From the NCBI GenBank assembly GCA_036404255.1, contig DASWOP010000260.1, positions 1 to 15,120 of the forward strand: DNA of 15,120 nucleotides, in the 5' to 3' direction. Each line of letters starts with the position of its first letter. The stretch's first letter is position 1. The notes under the pieces were generated by a model. The model ran no database searches and was not told the DNA's origin. It saw nothing but the letters and a program-made list of their open reading frames with translations. Shown in pieces: positions 1-7,040 of this stretch. A program made the position numbers and the translations under genes. The DNA is from JARLFX01 sp036404255 (GTDB lineage Bacteria; Acidobacteriota; Terriglobia; Terriglobales; Acidobacteriaceae).

Positions 1-1416
1 CGCAAACGCCATCCACGCCGGCTGTGCCAGCGCAAACCCGATCGCCGCGCCCATCAGCGGAGCCGTGCATGGAGTCGCCACCACTGTTGCCAGCACTCCG
101 GTAAAGAAGCTGCCCGCATACCCCGGCTTCTGCGCCAGTTCGCCGCCCGCGCTCGTGAACGACAGTCCAAAATCAAACATCCCCGCCAGCGACAGCGCAA
201 AGAAGAACAGCCCACAACACAGCACCGCGATAAACGCCGGCGACTGCAGTTGGAATCCCCACCCCAGGTGTGCCCCGCTGGTCCGCAGCACCAGCAGCAC
301 CGCCACAATCACCCAGAAGCTCACCAGAATGCCGAGCGTATAGACCAGCCCATGCTTCCGTGTACGGCTGCGCTCCTCGCCCGTGCTCTGCACCAGCGAA
401 AGCCCCTTCAAAAACAGCACCGGAAAGACGCACGGCATCAGGTTCAAAATAATCCCGCCAAGCAGCGCCAGCCCCAACGCGCCCCACAGCGTCACCCCAC
501 TCACGGTGCTCACAGGAGGAGCCGGTACAGGAAAAGCCGGTGTCGCTACGCCACCCGGAGATATAGTGAATGTCACCGCCGCACCGCTCACAGGAGCCGT
601 CACGTCATACGCCAGCGTATCGCTCAGCTTCACCAGCCCATGCAACTGCGCGGGCGTCGTGGTCAGCGTGTCATCCTTCACCAGGTCAATGCGTACGCCA
701 TCCGCCAGCGGCGAAATCTTCTGCACCGCCGCGTTCGCCACCTGTCCCTGATCGAACGGATAAAACTCCGCATGCTCAATGCGCTTCCCCGTCGTCAGCG
801 TCAGCGCAAAAACATTCTGCGTCGCCTCCACATGAGCCTTCGTACCCGCGGGCAACATCTGCGGCAGCAACTTCACCGCCGCCCGCAAAGCATCCGCTTG
901 CGCCTGATTTCCCGCACCGCCGCCAATTCCATAGCTCAGCCCCAGCAGCGCCTTCCCTGGAATACAAACCTCGCGGCACACCAACCAGTCCACCTTCGCC
1001 TGCAGCGTGCCCGGCCTCGCACTCTGCGCCACCTGCAGCTTCACCGGCAAGGTCACATCGCCTTCGTAGCCGAAGTCCATCAGCGGCCCCAACGGCAGCC
1101 GCTTCGGCGCAGGAAACAGCAGCGGTCCCGCCGTAATTCCCTTCGGCAGCGTCCACTCCACCGCCGTCGGCCCGCCCGCATCGCCCGCATTGATCCAATA
1201 GATATGCCAGCCGGAATCGAGCTTGAAGTGCAGCCCGACCGTATTTTCCTGTCCCGCCACAAAACTCACGGGAGACGGCACCATCTCCACCGTCAGATGC
1301 TGCGCCTGCACCGGCCCCGGCTTCGTCCCATCGCCCACCGTCTGAATCTGCGCGCGCAGCGGCAGCACCGCCATCATCGCAGCAAGCACCACACCGACCT
1401 GTAGCCAACGCTTCAC
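1..1416 (-). CDS. dsbD: DsbD-type thiol:disulfide interchange protein (C-terminal part outside window)
   Basis: This is a membrane protein of the DsbD/ScsB type, which passes reducing electrons from cytoplasmic thioredoxin to periplasmic proteins. The 472 visible codons begin at a GTG and give a signal peptide (MKRW, hydrophobic core, LRAQ near residues 19-23). A periplasmic N-terminal domain follows, with a Cys pair at 147 and 151 (WLVCREVCIPG), then a linker and the start of the transmembrane domain. That domain carries the two hallmark membrane cysteines, C329 in NLMPCVFP and C450 in VATPCTAP; their 121-residue spacing is close to that of E. coli DsbD. The C-terminal thioredoxin domain, if present, lies beyond base 1. 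The GTG start fits the signal peptide and has GGAAG and AGGGA upstream; no ATG suits. It sits 13 bases after the CoA-binding gene, so cotranscription is likely. The family call is firm. Whether it serves cytochrome c maturation or general disulfide reduction cannot be told. Confidence 0.9.
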   Translation of the reverse strand, partial: MKRWLQVGVVLAAMMAVLPLRAQIQTVGDGTKPGPVQAQHLTVEMVPSPVSFVAGQENTVGLHFKLDSGWHIYWINAGDAGGPTAVEWTLPKGITAGPLLFPAPKRLPLGPLMDFGYEGDVTLPVKLQVAQSARPGTLQAKVDWLVCREVCIPGKALLGLSYGIGGGAGNQAQADALRAAVKLLPQMLPAGTKAHVEATQNVFALTLTTGKRIEHAEFYPFDQGQVANAAVQKISPLADGVRIDLVKDDTLTTTPAQLHGLVKLSDTLAYDVTAPVSGAAVTFTISPGGVATPAFPVPAPPVSTVSGVTLWGALGLALLGGIILNLMPCVFPVLFLKGLSLVQSTGEERSRTRKHGLVYTLGILVSFWVIVAVLLVLRTSGAHLGWGFQLQSPAFIAVLCCGLFFFALSLAGMFDFGLSFTSAGGELAQKPGYAGSFFTGVLATVVATPCTAPLMGAAIGFALAQPAWMAFA

Positions 1417-1429
1417 GAATCCCTGCTTC

Positions 1430-1840
1430 CTAAACCCTGTTCCCTGCCTGCTCAATCATGATGCAGCGATCCATCACCACGCGAATCCCCGCCGCCTCTG
1501 CCTTCGCCGCAGCCTCATCGTTCACAATGCCAAGCTGCACCCAAAGATTATTCAGTCCCAGCGCAATCATCTCATCCACAATCGCCGGAATGAACTTCGG
1601 CAGCCGGAACACATTCACAACATCCGGCTTCCCCTCCGCCGCCACCAACTCCGCAAGCGATGCATAGCTCGTCTCGCCCAGCACCTCCTGCGCCGCCGGA
1701 TTCACCGGCAGAATCCGGTATCCCTGCTTTTGCATCGTGCGTGAAACCCCAAAGCTCGCCTTCGCCGGATTCTCAGACAGCCCCACCACGGCAATAGTCT
1801 TGGCCGCCAGCATCGCACGAATCACACTCGGTTCGTTCAT
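1430..1840 (-). CDS. CoA-binding domain protein (YccU-like)
   Basis: A small stand-alone Rossmann-fold protein of 136 residues, of the CoA-binding family (CoA_binding_2, like E. coli YccU). The nucleotide-binding start is visible as IAVVGLSENPAKAS, followed by GYRILPVNP and a later VVMDRCIMIE segment. These correspond to the N-terminal CoA-binding fold of succinyl-CoA synthetase alpha without its catalytic part. An ATG lies five codons upstream at 1855, but it overlaps a GGAGGA box that sits 7-8 bases before the ATG at 1840. The inner ATG (MNEPS) is therefore the better start. The gene lies 13 bases before dsbD on the same strand and 90 bases after the DinB-like gene. The exact substrate of this family is not established, so the function is given only as CoA or nucleotide binding. 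Confidence 0.88.
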   Translation of the reverse strand: MNEPSVIRAMLAAKTIAVVGLSENPAKASFGVSRTMQKQGYRILPVNPAAQEVLGETSYASLAELVAAEGKPDVVNVFRLPKFIPAIVDEMIALGLNNLWVQLGIVNDEAAAKAEAAGIRVVMDRCIMIEQAGNRV

Positions 1841-1860
1841 CTGCAAATCCTCCATCTTTT

Positions 1861-1895
1861 GTCATTCCGAAGCGAAGCGCGCGGAATCTGCTTTT
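1861..1895 (+). repeat. Intergenic repeat, GTCATTC type
   Basis: This copy of the GTCATTCTGAGCGCAGCGAAGAATC family reads GTCATTCCGAAGCGAAGCG, then GCGGAATCTGCTTTT. ATTCC and GGAAT at its ends can pair. It fills the 90-base gap between the DinB-like gene and the CoA-binding gene. It has no coding potential of its own. Confidence 0.7.
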
Positions 1896-1930
1896 CAAGT
1901 GCTGCCACAAATCATTACATCGTCGAACTC

Positions 1931-2422
1931 CTACTTCTTCCACGCACCCAGCAGCCGCCGCACCATCAGCAACTCGCCCACATGGTACGCATTGTGGTCT
2001 GCAATCAGCAGCGCCTCCCGCAACAGCGTCTGTCCATCGCCCCATGCGAACGGCGTGAACAGGTCCTCCGTCGCAAGCAGCTTCACAAACGCATCCCGGT
2101 CCGCCGCAACCTGTTTCACCGCCTCAGTCCACGCCGTGCCGCTTGGCGGCTCCGGCTTCTTCGCCCAGTAGCCCTCCGGCCACTTCGGGCTCTTGTACTT
2201 CGGCTCCGTGCTGAACCGCAGAATATCGTTCTGCGCAATCCGCAGATGGTCCAGCAGTTGCCACGCCGAATACGGCAGCCCCTCCGGCACCACACCCTGC
2301 AGCTTTGCAGGAAACCCCTTCACCACGTCATCGAACGAAGCATGCGCCTCAGCCTTCGTCAGCAGATCGCTCAGTTGCTTCCGCAGCGCCACAATCTCTT
2401 TCGTATCAGTCGTCTTAGACAT
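1931..2422 (-). CDS. DinB-family protein, probable metal-dependent thiol-related enzyme
   Basis: A 163-residue protein with the DinB/YfiT four-helix fold. The metal-binding histidine pattern of the family is visible: His59 in WQLLDHLRIAQ, and His143 and His147 in DHNAYHVGEL. Known relatives bind Zn or Ni through three such histidines, and several are thiol-dependent transferases (bacillithiol or mycothiol); the substrate here is unknown. Three ATGs lie in a row at 2428, 2425 and 2422. The third (MSKTTD) is taken because GGTGGAGG lies about 6 bases ahead of it. With that start the gene overlaps the end of prfB by 8 bases, so its ribosome-binding site is inside prfB and translation is probably coupled. 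It is likely part of a prfB-led transcript. The family call is sound; the reaction is not known. Confidence 0.85.
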   Translation of the reverse strand: MSKTTDTKEIVALRKQLSDLLTKAEAHASFDDVVKGFPAKLQGVVPEGLPYSAWQLLDHLRIAQNDILRFSTEPKYKSPKWPEGYWAKKPEPPSGTAWTEAVKQVAADRDAFVKLLATEDLFTPFAWGDGQTLLREALLIADHNAYHVGELLMVRRLLGAWKK

Positions 2423-3558
2423 CATCATCCTCCACCACAGCCGCGGGCACACCACCCTCGCGCCGCATCTTCAGATAGCCGCGGATAAACGGTTCCAGGT
2501 ACCCGTCCAGCACGCGGTCCACATCGCCCACTTCCACTCTCGTTCTCAGGTCCTTCGCCATCCGGTAGGGCTGCAACACGTAGCTGCGGATCTGCGAGCC
2601 GAAGTTGATCTCCAGTTTGGAGTCTTCCAGCTTCCTTGCGGTCGCTTTCTTTTTATCCAGCTCATACTCATAGACGCGCGAACGCAGCATCTTCATCGCA
2701 CGATCTTTGTTTTTATGCTGCGAACGCTCGTTCTGGCACCCCGCCACAATCCCCGTCGGCAAGTGAGTAATGCGCACCGCAGAGTCCGTCGTATTCACAT
2801 GCTGGCCGCCCTTGCCGCCGCTGCGGTAGGTATCGATTCGCAGATCATCCGGCTTGATGTCCACCACGATGGTGTCGTCGATCTCCGGCGACACATACAC
2901 GCTGGCAAACGAAGTATGCCGCCGCTTCGCCTGGTCAAACGGCGAGATGCGCACCAGCCGGTGTACGCCGCTCTCACCCGTCAGCATGCCAAACGCATAG
3001 TCGCCCGTGATGGTGAACGTGGCGCTCTTGATGCCCGCCTCGTCTCCATCCTGTATCTCGTTGATCTCCGTCTTGAACCCCTGCCGTTCCGCCCAGCGCA
3101 GATACATGCGCATCAGCATCTCCGCCCAGTCTTGGCTCTCCGTACCGCCCGCCCCCGGATGCACCGTCACAATGGCGTTCAGCATGTCCGTCTCTTCGCT
3201 CAGCAGCGTGTGCGACTCCAGCTTCTCCGTATGCGCGCCCAGCGCTTCAATCGCCTTCTCCAGCTCCGGCGCAAGCTCGCGCTCAGCCTCTTCGCTCTCG
3301 CGCGCCAGCTCGAAATACGCCTCAATGTCCGATATTTCCTGCGCCAGCGTCTCATCTTCAGATAGCAGCGTCTCCAGCCGTTTCCGCTCGCGCATCAGCG
3401 GCTGCGAACGCGCCGCGTCAGCCCACACCGTTGGGTCGGCTACCTTTTCTTCGATAACAGCAAGCTCTTTGCGAACGCGGGAGGAGTCAAAGATACTCCC
3501 GCAGATCGCGAACCTTGTCGCGAACCGGGGAGAACGAAAATTCAAGATCACTCAACAT
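2415..3558 (-). CDS. prfB: Peptide chain release factor 2, with programmed +1 frameshift
   Basis: RF2 recognises UGA and UAA stops and releases the finished peptide. The first frame starts at ATG 3558 (MLSDLEFSFSPVRDKV) and runs 23 codons to an in-frame TGA at 3487-3489. The context is GGGAG-TAT-CTT-TGA-C, the classical RF2 autoregulatory frameshift site with a Shine-Dalgarno-like stimulator. After a +1 shift, reading resumes at GAC (3486-3488) and continues to TAA at 2415-2417, giving 380 residues. SPF, the stop-codon recognition tripeptide, falls at about 205-207 and GGQ (RSGGKGGQHVN) at about 250-252, the same positions as in E. coli RF2. SPF rather than PxT marks RF2, not RF1. No convincing Shine-Dalgarno precedes ATG 3558, but TAAAAT lies 7 bases before it. 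A reading without the shift would give a false start at 3551 with an unrelated N-terminus. The downstream DinB gene overlaps the last 8 bases. Confidence 0.97.
3482..3500 (-). promoter_or_regulatory. prfB: RF2 programmed +1 ribosomal frameshift site
   Basis: Read on the minus strand, codons 20-23 are CGG GAG TAT CTT, followed by TGA C. The slippery CTT, the weak TGAC stop and the upstream GGGAG that pairs with the 16S anti-Shine-Dalgarno match the known RF2 site. When RF2 is scarce the ribosome shifts by one base and makes full-length RF2, so RF2 controls its own synthesis. Confidence 0.95.
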
Positions 3559-3565
3559 GCTTTCA

Positions 3566-3571
3566 ATTTTA
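3566..3571 (-). promoter_or_regulatory. Possible -10 box of prfB, leaderless layout
   Basis: TAAAAT lies exactly 7 bases before the prfB ATG, and no Shine-Dalgarno lies between. If it is a -10 element the transcript would begin at or next to the start codon. No clear -35 hexamer was seen. An alternative upstream candidate, TGCTCTAAT at about 3592-3600, could also act as an extended -10 element. Confidence 0.35.
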
Positions 3572-3650
3572 GACGAGTGCGCCGTAAGTCGTATTAGAGC
3601 ATTTTTGTTTCACGTGTTAGCCTCTGCTGACAGCAGCTGCCTTGCTTAAA

Positions 3651-3666
3651 GCCCCCGGCTTCAGCC
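3651..3666 (+). repeat. Half copy of the CCCCCGGCT hairpin repeat
   Basis: GCCCCCGGCTTCAGCC is identical to the left part of the full hairpin at 3949-3970, but the closing GGGGG arm is missing (it continues TTACAA). It looks like a decayed or truncated copy. Confidence 0.6.
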
Positions 3667-3710
3667 TTACAATTACCCACAACTTCGCGCGGTACGGTTT
3701 GGCGGAGATT

Positions 3711-3741
3711 CATTCTGAGCGCAGCGCAGGAATCCGCTTTT
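3711..3741 (+). repeat. Intergenic repeat, GTCATTC type
   Basis: CATTCTGAGCGCAGCGCAGG followed by AATCCGCTTTT. It is the same family as the other GTCATTCTGAGCG elements in the window, with the first bases changed to ATT. Confidence 0.65.
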
Positions 3742-3780
3742 GTCTTTGTCTTTCCTCTCCCCGTCCTCCCCCCAAACTCT

Positions 3781-3834
3781 GTCATTCCGACCGAAGCATC
3801 GCGGCACCATGCGATGCGCAGCGGAGGAACCCGC
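3781..3834 (+). repeat. Intergenic repeat, diverged GTCATTC type with internal palindrome
   Basis: It begins GTCATTCCGACCGAAGCATCG and ends GCGCAGCGGAGGAACCC. The core GCATCGCGGCACCATGCGATGC holds near-perfect arms (GCATCGC and GCGATGC), so this version can form its own hairpin. Confidence 0.55.
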
Positions 3835-3948
3835 TATGCACCGTCCACGCCACCATCACTCTCAAACCCTCCTCAACCAGATATCTTCATAGGCAATCAG
3901 CAGAGAGCCACCCCATACAGCCAGATCTACCCATGCAGCCCGGATTAA

Positions 3949-4026
3949 GCCCCCGGCTTCAGCCGGGGGGAGTGGGGCTTTAGCCCCACGGAAAAGGGAT
4001 CGGAGAAGAATTGGGGCTTTAGCCCC
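3949..4026. repeat. Cluster of three perfect inverted repeats (CCCCCGGCT and GGGGCTTTAGCCCC types)
   Basis: Three hairpins stand in a row: CCCCCGGCT/AGCCGGGGG at 3950-3969 (9-base arms), GTGGGGCT/AGCCCCAC at 3972-3989 (8-base arms) and GGGGCT/AGCCCC at 4013-4026 (6-base arms). Each has a two-base centre. They lie 52-128 bases downstream of the small secreted protein gene. No T-run follows, so they are REP-like elements rather than textbook terminators, although they may slow decay or end transcription. Confidence 0.75.
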
Positions 4027-4077
4027 TGAGGTACTCTTTTCTCTCCCCATGCTGTCAACATCTAAAAGGAAAACACT

Positions 4078-4536
4078 CTAGTTCGAAAGCGCCACAGCCG
4101 CCGGCAACACCGCCGTGTCTTTGATGTTGAGCAGGAAGTCTGTGACCGTCCATTCCCGGTCAGAGCGGTAGCAGACGAACTTCGCAAACAGCGGCCCCCT
4201 TTCATAGTTCATCACCAGGTACACAATCCTCACGCGCTGCGTCAGATCTTGCGAACTGATCACATCAAACGACTGGTACGCCCCATAGAGACTCTGGATC
4301 TTTCGCAACACAGCAACTTGGCTCAGCGCCTCCTTGTCCCCATCCAGCGGCCCATTCTTCACCCACAGCGATACCGCTTCCTCCGGCCCCTTCGCCTTGT
4401 ACGCCTCCATCCCGGAGAGAAGCACCGGCGGCAGTTCGGCCATCCTGTTCGATCCGAGAAGTGTCACCTGAGCCGTCGACGTCTGTTGCCCCGCCAGCAG
4501 CACCACACATCCCAGAAACAGCATCCACTTACGCAT
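4078..4536 (-). CDS. Small secreted protein of unknown function
   Basis: A 152-residue protein whose family I do not recognise. It opens with a clear signal peptide (MRKWMLFLGCVVLLAG, then STAQ as the likely cleavage region near residues 20-23). The mature part has a helical stretch (SGMEAYKAKGPEEAVSLWV) and then a beta-rich end (VRIVYLVMNYERGPLFAKFV and EWTVTDFLLNI). The size and helix-then-sheet order would suit an NTF2-like or DUF3887-like fold, but that is a guess. The start is ATG 4536, which has GGGGAG about 5 bases ahead. A longer open frame upstream enters the lnt coding region and is not used. It begins 26 bases after the lnt stop on the same strand, so the two are very probably cotranscribed. 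It may be an envelope protein that accompanies lipoprotein processing. Confidence 0.75.
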   Translation of the reverse strand: MRKWMLFLGCVVLLAGQQTSTAQVTLLGSNRMAELPPVLLSGMEAYKAKGPEEAVSLWVKNGPLDGDKEALSQVAVLRKIQSLYGAYQSFDVISSQDLTQRVRIVYLVMNYERGPLFAKFVCYRSDREWTVTDFLLNIKDTAVLPAAVALSN

Positions 4537-4562
4537 ACCCTCTCCCCTCAGCGGCTCACCCT

Positions 4563-6194
4563 TCACGCTTCTTTCGGTTGGAACAAATGCAGCACCGCCA
4601 CCAGCATCAGCAGCGCTGTCACCACAGCACACATCCACGCAAACACGTCTCCATACCGCGTATAAAACGTCAACTCATTCTCATAGCTGAACCCCACCGC
4701 CAGCGCCGTCCTTACATGCCGCGGCGCATGCTCGCGCACTCGCCCATACGGATCGATAGCCGCCGTAATTCCCGTATTCGTCGAGCGCAGCACCCACCGG
4801 TGATTCTCAATGGCGCGCATCCGCACCATGTTCATGTGCTGCCACGGCGCGGCGGTATCGCCATACCATCCATCGTTGGAGATATTCACCAGCACCTCTG
4901 CCCCGTTCAGCACAAACTGCCGTATCTCGCTGGGGAAGACCGACTCATAACAGATGAACGTCCCAAACACGTGCCCGCCGCTGCGAAACACGTTGCGCTG
5001 TCCGCCCCGGTCAAAGTCGCCCACCCCCTGCGTCAGGTTGCTCGCAAAAAAGAAGAGCTGCTTGTATGGAACATACTCGCCCCACGGCACCAGGTGGACC
5101 TTGTCATAGCGCCCTGCCGCGCTGCCATCCGCATTGAAGAAAGCCGCCGAGTTATACACCTTGAAATTCCGCATCCGTCCCGGATCGGGTACCACGCCAA
5201 TCGTCCCCGCAATCACCGGCGCCTGCGCGCTCTGCGCCAGCTTCGTCATGTTCGCGTCAAACCGTGGCTCCGGCGTCTCAAACGGCGCGGGCGACTCCGG
5301 CCACACCACCAACTGCGCTGGCCCAATCAGCCCAGCCTCTCGCCGTGCCGCCAGCGGGTCCACCGGATGCAGACTCAGCCGCACAAACTCTGCATACATC
5401 GCATCCACATTGGCAAAAGACGATTGCACGGCCAGCCCACCGGCCTGCGCTCCCACCTCAAGGTTCTCCTGCAGCAGCGTCGCAGACTGGTCAGGGTCAG
5501 CCGCCAACGGCATAAACCGGTGCACATGCAGTCCACCCAGCACAATAAACGCCGCCAGCAACAGCCCCACGCCCAGCACCTGTAACCGGATTACCCTGCC
5601 GCGCAAAACCCAGCATCCAGCAATAAGCGCGTTCACCAGCACAATCACAAACGACAGCCCGTAGACGCCCGTCCACGGAGCCAGTTGCGTCAACAGAAAA
5701 TTATCCACCTGCGCCGTGCCCAGCAGGTCCCACGGAAACCCCGTAATCCGTGCCCGCGCCAGTTCCACTGCCACCCACAGAAACGGAGCCACCACCAGCG
5801 CTCCCGCCGCACGCACGCGCGAACCCCGCAGCAAGCCCACCAGCAGCCCAAAGAGCGCTGGATACAGCCCGAGGTACAGGCAGAAGAGAATGAGAATGCC
5901 GAAGGCAACCGGACTCGCCAGCCCGCCATAAACATGCATGGTGGGATAGATCCAGTAGCAGTTCCCCAGGTACCAGATCACGCCGGAAAGATACCCCAGC
6001 ATCGCTGTCTGTCGCCAGTTCAGCGGCCGTCCCTGCCGGTCGCAGTGCAACAGCGCCAGCAGCAGCGGCACGATGGCAACGAACGCTAAACCGCTGCGCC
6101 AATGCGGCACCGGCCCTGCAATTGGAAACGGTATAACCTGTAACGCCCCAGAGAGGGCCGCCAATATCCAGGCACGTAATGAAATCTCCCGCAT
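4563..6194 (-). CDS. lnt: Apolipoprotein N-acyltransferase
   Basis: Lnt is an inner-membrane enzyme that moves an acyl chain from phospholipid to the N-terminal cysteine of lipoproteins, the last step of their maturation. The 543 residues are slightly longer than the usual length of about 510. The first ~225 residues hold several hydrophobic segments, and a nitrilase-like periplasmic domain follows. Its catalytic triad is visible: Glu300 (VVWPESPAPFE), Lys365 (YDKVHLVPWGEYVP) and Cys415 (FICYESVFP). The NISNDGWYGDTAAP segment typical of Lnt lies at about 437-450. A last membrane segment lies near residues 518-537. The start at ATG 6194 has no good Shine-Dalgarno, but TAGAAT lies 7 bases upstream. 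The small secreted protein gene follows after 26 bases, and the methyltransferase-like gene upstream is separated by a terminator, so lnt should have its own promoter. Confidence 0.96.
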   Translation of the reverse strand: MREISLRAWILAALSGALQVIPFPIAGPVPHWRSGLAFVAIVPLLLALLHCDRQGRPLNWRQTAMLGYLSGVIWYLGNCYWIYPTMHVYGGLASPVAFGILILFCLYLGLYPALFGLLVGLLRGSRVRAAGALVVAPFLWVAVELARARITGFPWDLLGTAQVDNFLLTQLAPWTGVYGLSFVIVLVNALIAGCWVLRGRVIRLQVLGVGLLLAAFIVLGGLHVHRFMPLAADPDQSATLLQENLEVGAQAGGLAVQSSFANVDAMYAEFVRLSLHPVDPLAARREAGLIGPAQLVVWPESPAPFETPEPRFDANMTKLAQSAQAPVIAGTIGVVPDPGRMRNFKVYNSAAFFNADGSAAGRYDKVHLVPWGEYVPYKQLFFFASNLTQGVGDFDRGGQRNVFRSGGHVFGTFICYESVFPSEIRQFVLNGAEVLVNISNDGWYGDTAAPWQHMNMVRMRAIENHRWVLRSTNTGITAAIDPYGRVREHAPRHVRTALAVGFSYENELTFYTRYGDVFAWMCAVVTALLMLVAVLHLFQPKEA

Positions 6195-6201
6195 GGCCGC
6201 G

Positions 6202-6207
6202 ATTCTA
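6202..6207 (-). promoter_or_regulatory. Possible -10 box of lnt, leaderless layout
   Basis: TAGAAT lies 7 bases before the lnt ATG. TTGCTG is found 15 bases further upstream as a weak -35 candidate. No Shine-Dalgarno separates the box from the start codon, so a transcript starting at the ATG is suggested. Confidence 0.4.
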
Positions 6208-6245
6208 TCAGTCCCGCACCTTCAGCAAGATTGCGATCCGCCTAC

Positions 6246-6274
6246 AAAAGAAAATGCCGGCATTCGCGCCGGCA
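6246..6274 (-). terminator. Rho-independent terminator after the methyltransferase-like gene
   Basis: On the minus strand the sequence reads TGCCGGC, loop GCGAAT, GCCGGCA, then TTTTCTTTT. This is a 7-base GC-rich stem followed by a T-run, 24 bases past the stop codon of the methyltransferase-like gene and about 50 bases before the lnt start. It separates the two transcription units. Confidence 0.85.
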
Positions 6275-6297
6275 CGATTTACCCCAATGATTCTCGT

Positions 6298-6960
6298 CTA
6301 CCGGAAGACCAGCACTTCACGAATATTATCTTTCGCCAGAAAAAATCGAAACCCGCTGAACGACGCGAAGAGCTTCTCAATGGCCCGGTTCTGAAATACC
6401 TGCTGAATCGGATAGGGTGCCGCCACCTGTAACTCCACCGAATCGGTAGGCGTCAGGTGGTAGCGCTGAAACACCGTATCCGGCCCATCTGCGCGCGAGT
6501 GGAAAAACGCCATCAGCACGCCATCCGGCTCCATCACTTCGTGGATACGCTCAAACACGCGCGACATCATCTGTGGAGGCAAATAGTCCGCCGTGTCCCA
6601 GAAAAATACGATATCGAATTTGCGCCCGGAGAAATCCATCTGCTCCGTCACAAAGCGGTCCACGTCGAAGCTCGCCTCTGTCTCGCCCTCGCGCACCGTC
6701 ATCCACTCCGGCTGCGAAGCGTCCTCCACCAGGTTTGACATATACACACTATGTCCCAGCCCGGTCAGGTAATTGATATTTCCCGGCGACGTTGGCCCAA
6801 GGTCCAGCACCCGTTGTGCCGGCCGGGCCTCCAGATACTTGCGCATCTGCACCCAACCGCTGGAGTGTCGCGCCGCCCTCTGCCCCGGAGCCCGCGCTGG
6901 TACGCTGGATGTCTCTGCACCTGCAAAAATATTGCGCAATTCGTCGCTCCCCTCGTACAC
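6298..6960 (-). CDS. SAM-dependent methyltransferase-like protein
   Basis: The 220 residues have the layout of a class I methyltransferase. A first strand and loop (VLDLGPTSPGNINYLTGLG, about 50-68) is followed by an acidic second-strand region (SNLVEDAS), then FDIVFFWDTADYLPP (about 114-128) and VMEPDGVLMAFFHSR (about 141-155). The glycine loop is unusual: GPTSPGN replaces the usual GxGxG, so SAM binding and activity are less certain than the fold. The 30 N-terminal residues are polar and Arg-rich. The start is uncertain. The GTG at 6960 follows an in-frame stop closely and has no Shine-Dalgarno, while a TTG at 6939 has GAGGGGAG exactly 7 bases ahead and may be the true start (213 residues). 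The gene follows bactofilin by 80 bases and ends in a strong terminator, so the pair probably forms one unit. The substrate is unknown. Confidence 0.72.
   Translation of the reverse strand: MYEGSDELRNIFAGAETSSVPARAPGQRAARHSSGWVQMRKYLEARPAQRVLDLGPTSPGNINYLTGLGHSVYMSNLVEDASQPEWMTVREGETEASFDVDRFVTEQMDFSGRKFDIVFFWDTADYLPPQMMSRVFERIHEVMEPDGVLMAFFHSRADGPDTVFQRYHLTPTDSVELQVAAPYPIQQVFQNRAIEKLFASFSGFRFFLAKDNIREVLVFR
6947..6954 (-). promoter_or_regulatory. Ribosome-binding site favouring a TTG start at 6939
   Basis: GAGGGGAG lies inside the longer reading frame, 7 bases ahead of an in-frame TTG at 6937-6939. The upstream GTG at 6960 lacks any such sequence. This spacing favours the shorter protein, beginning at the residues RNIFAG. 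Confidence 0.45.
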
Positions 6961-7040
6961 AACGTATGTACCGGCTTACTGGACGCACACTTCCTGGAAT
7001 GGCGCGCCCACCGGCATGCAGCAACATCACAACCTTTGCA

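Larger units (their letters stand above)
3559..4077. other. Gene-free gap with several repeat types
   Basis: This 519-base stretch between the small secreted protein gene and prfB has no credible gene. Short open frames in it have no homology I recognise and run across repeats. It holds an orphan half-hairpin (3651-3666), two GTCATTC-type repeats (3711-3741 and 3781-3834) and three perfect inverted repeats (3949-4026). The prfB upstream region occupies its first part. Confidence 0.7.

Noticed and set aside
250..1404. Long plus-strand open frame (384 residues) opposite dsbD
   Set aside because: Its translation is Arg/His/Gln-rich with no fold, typical of the antisense of a GC-rich gene. The minus strand codes for a convincing DsbD.
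3584..3596. Minus-strand TAATACGACTTAC resembles the T7 promoter start
   Set aside because: The match covers only the first 13 bases with one mismatch, the remainder (CTATAG) is missing, and there is no phage context. Chance similarity upstream of prfB.
3949..4026. CRISPR-like or terminator reading of the three hairpins
   Set aside because: The units differ in arm length and spacing and there are no equal spacers, so it is not CRISPR. No T-run follows, so it is not a standard terminator.
4461..5585. Long plus-strand open frame (374 residues) opposite lnt
   Set aside because: Arg/His/Pro-rich antisense frame. Lnt on the minus strand has a complete catalytic triad.
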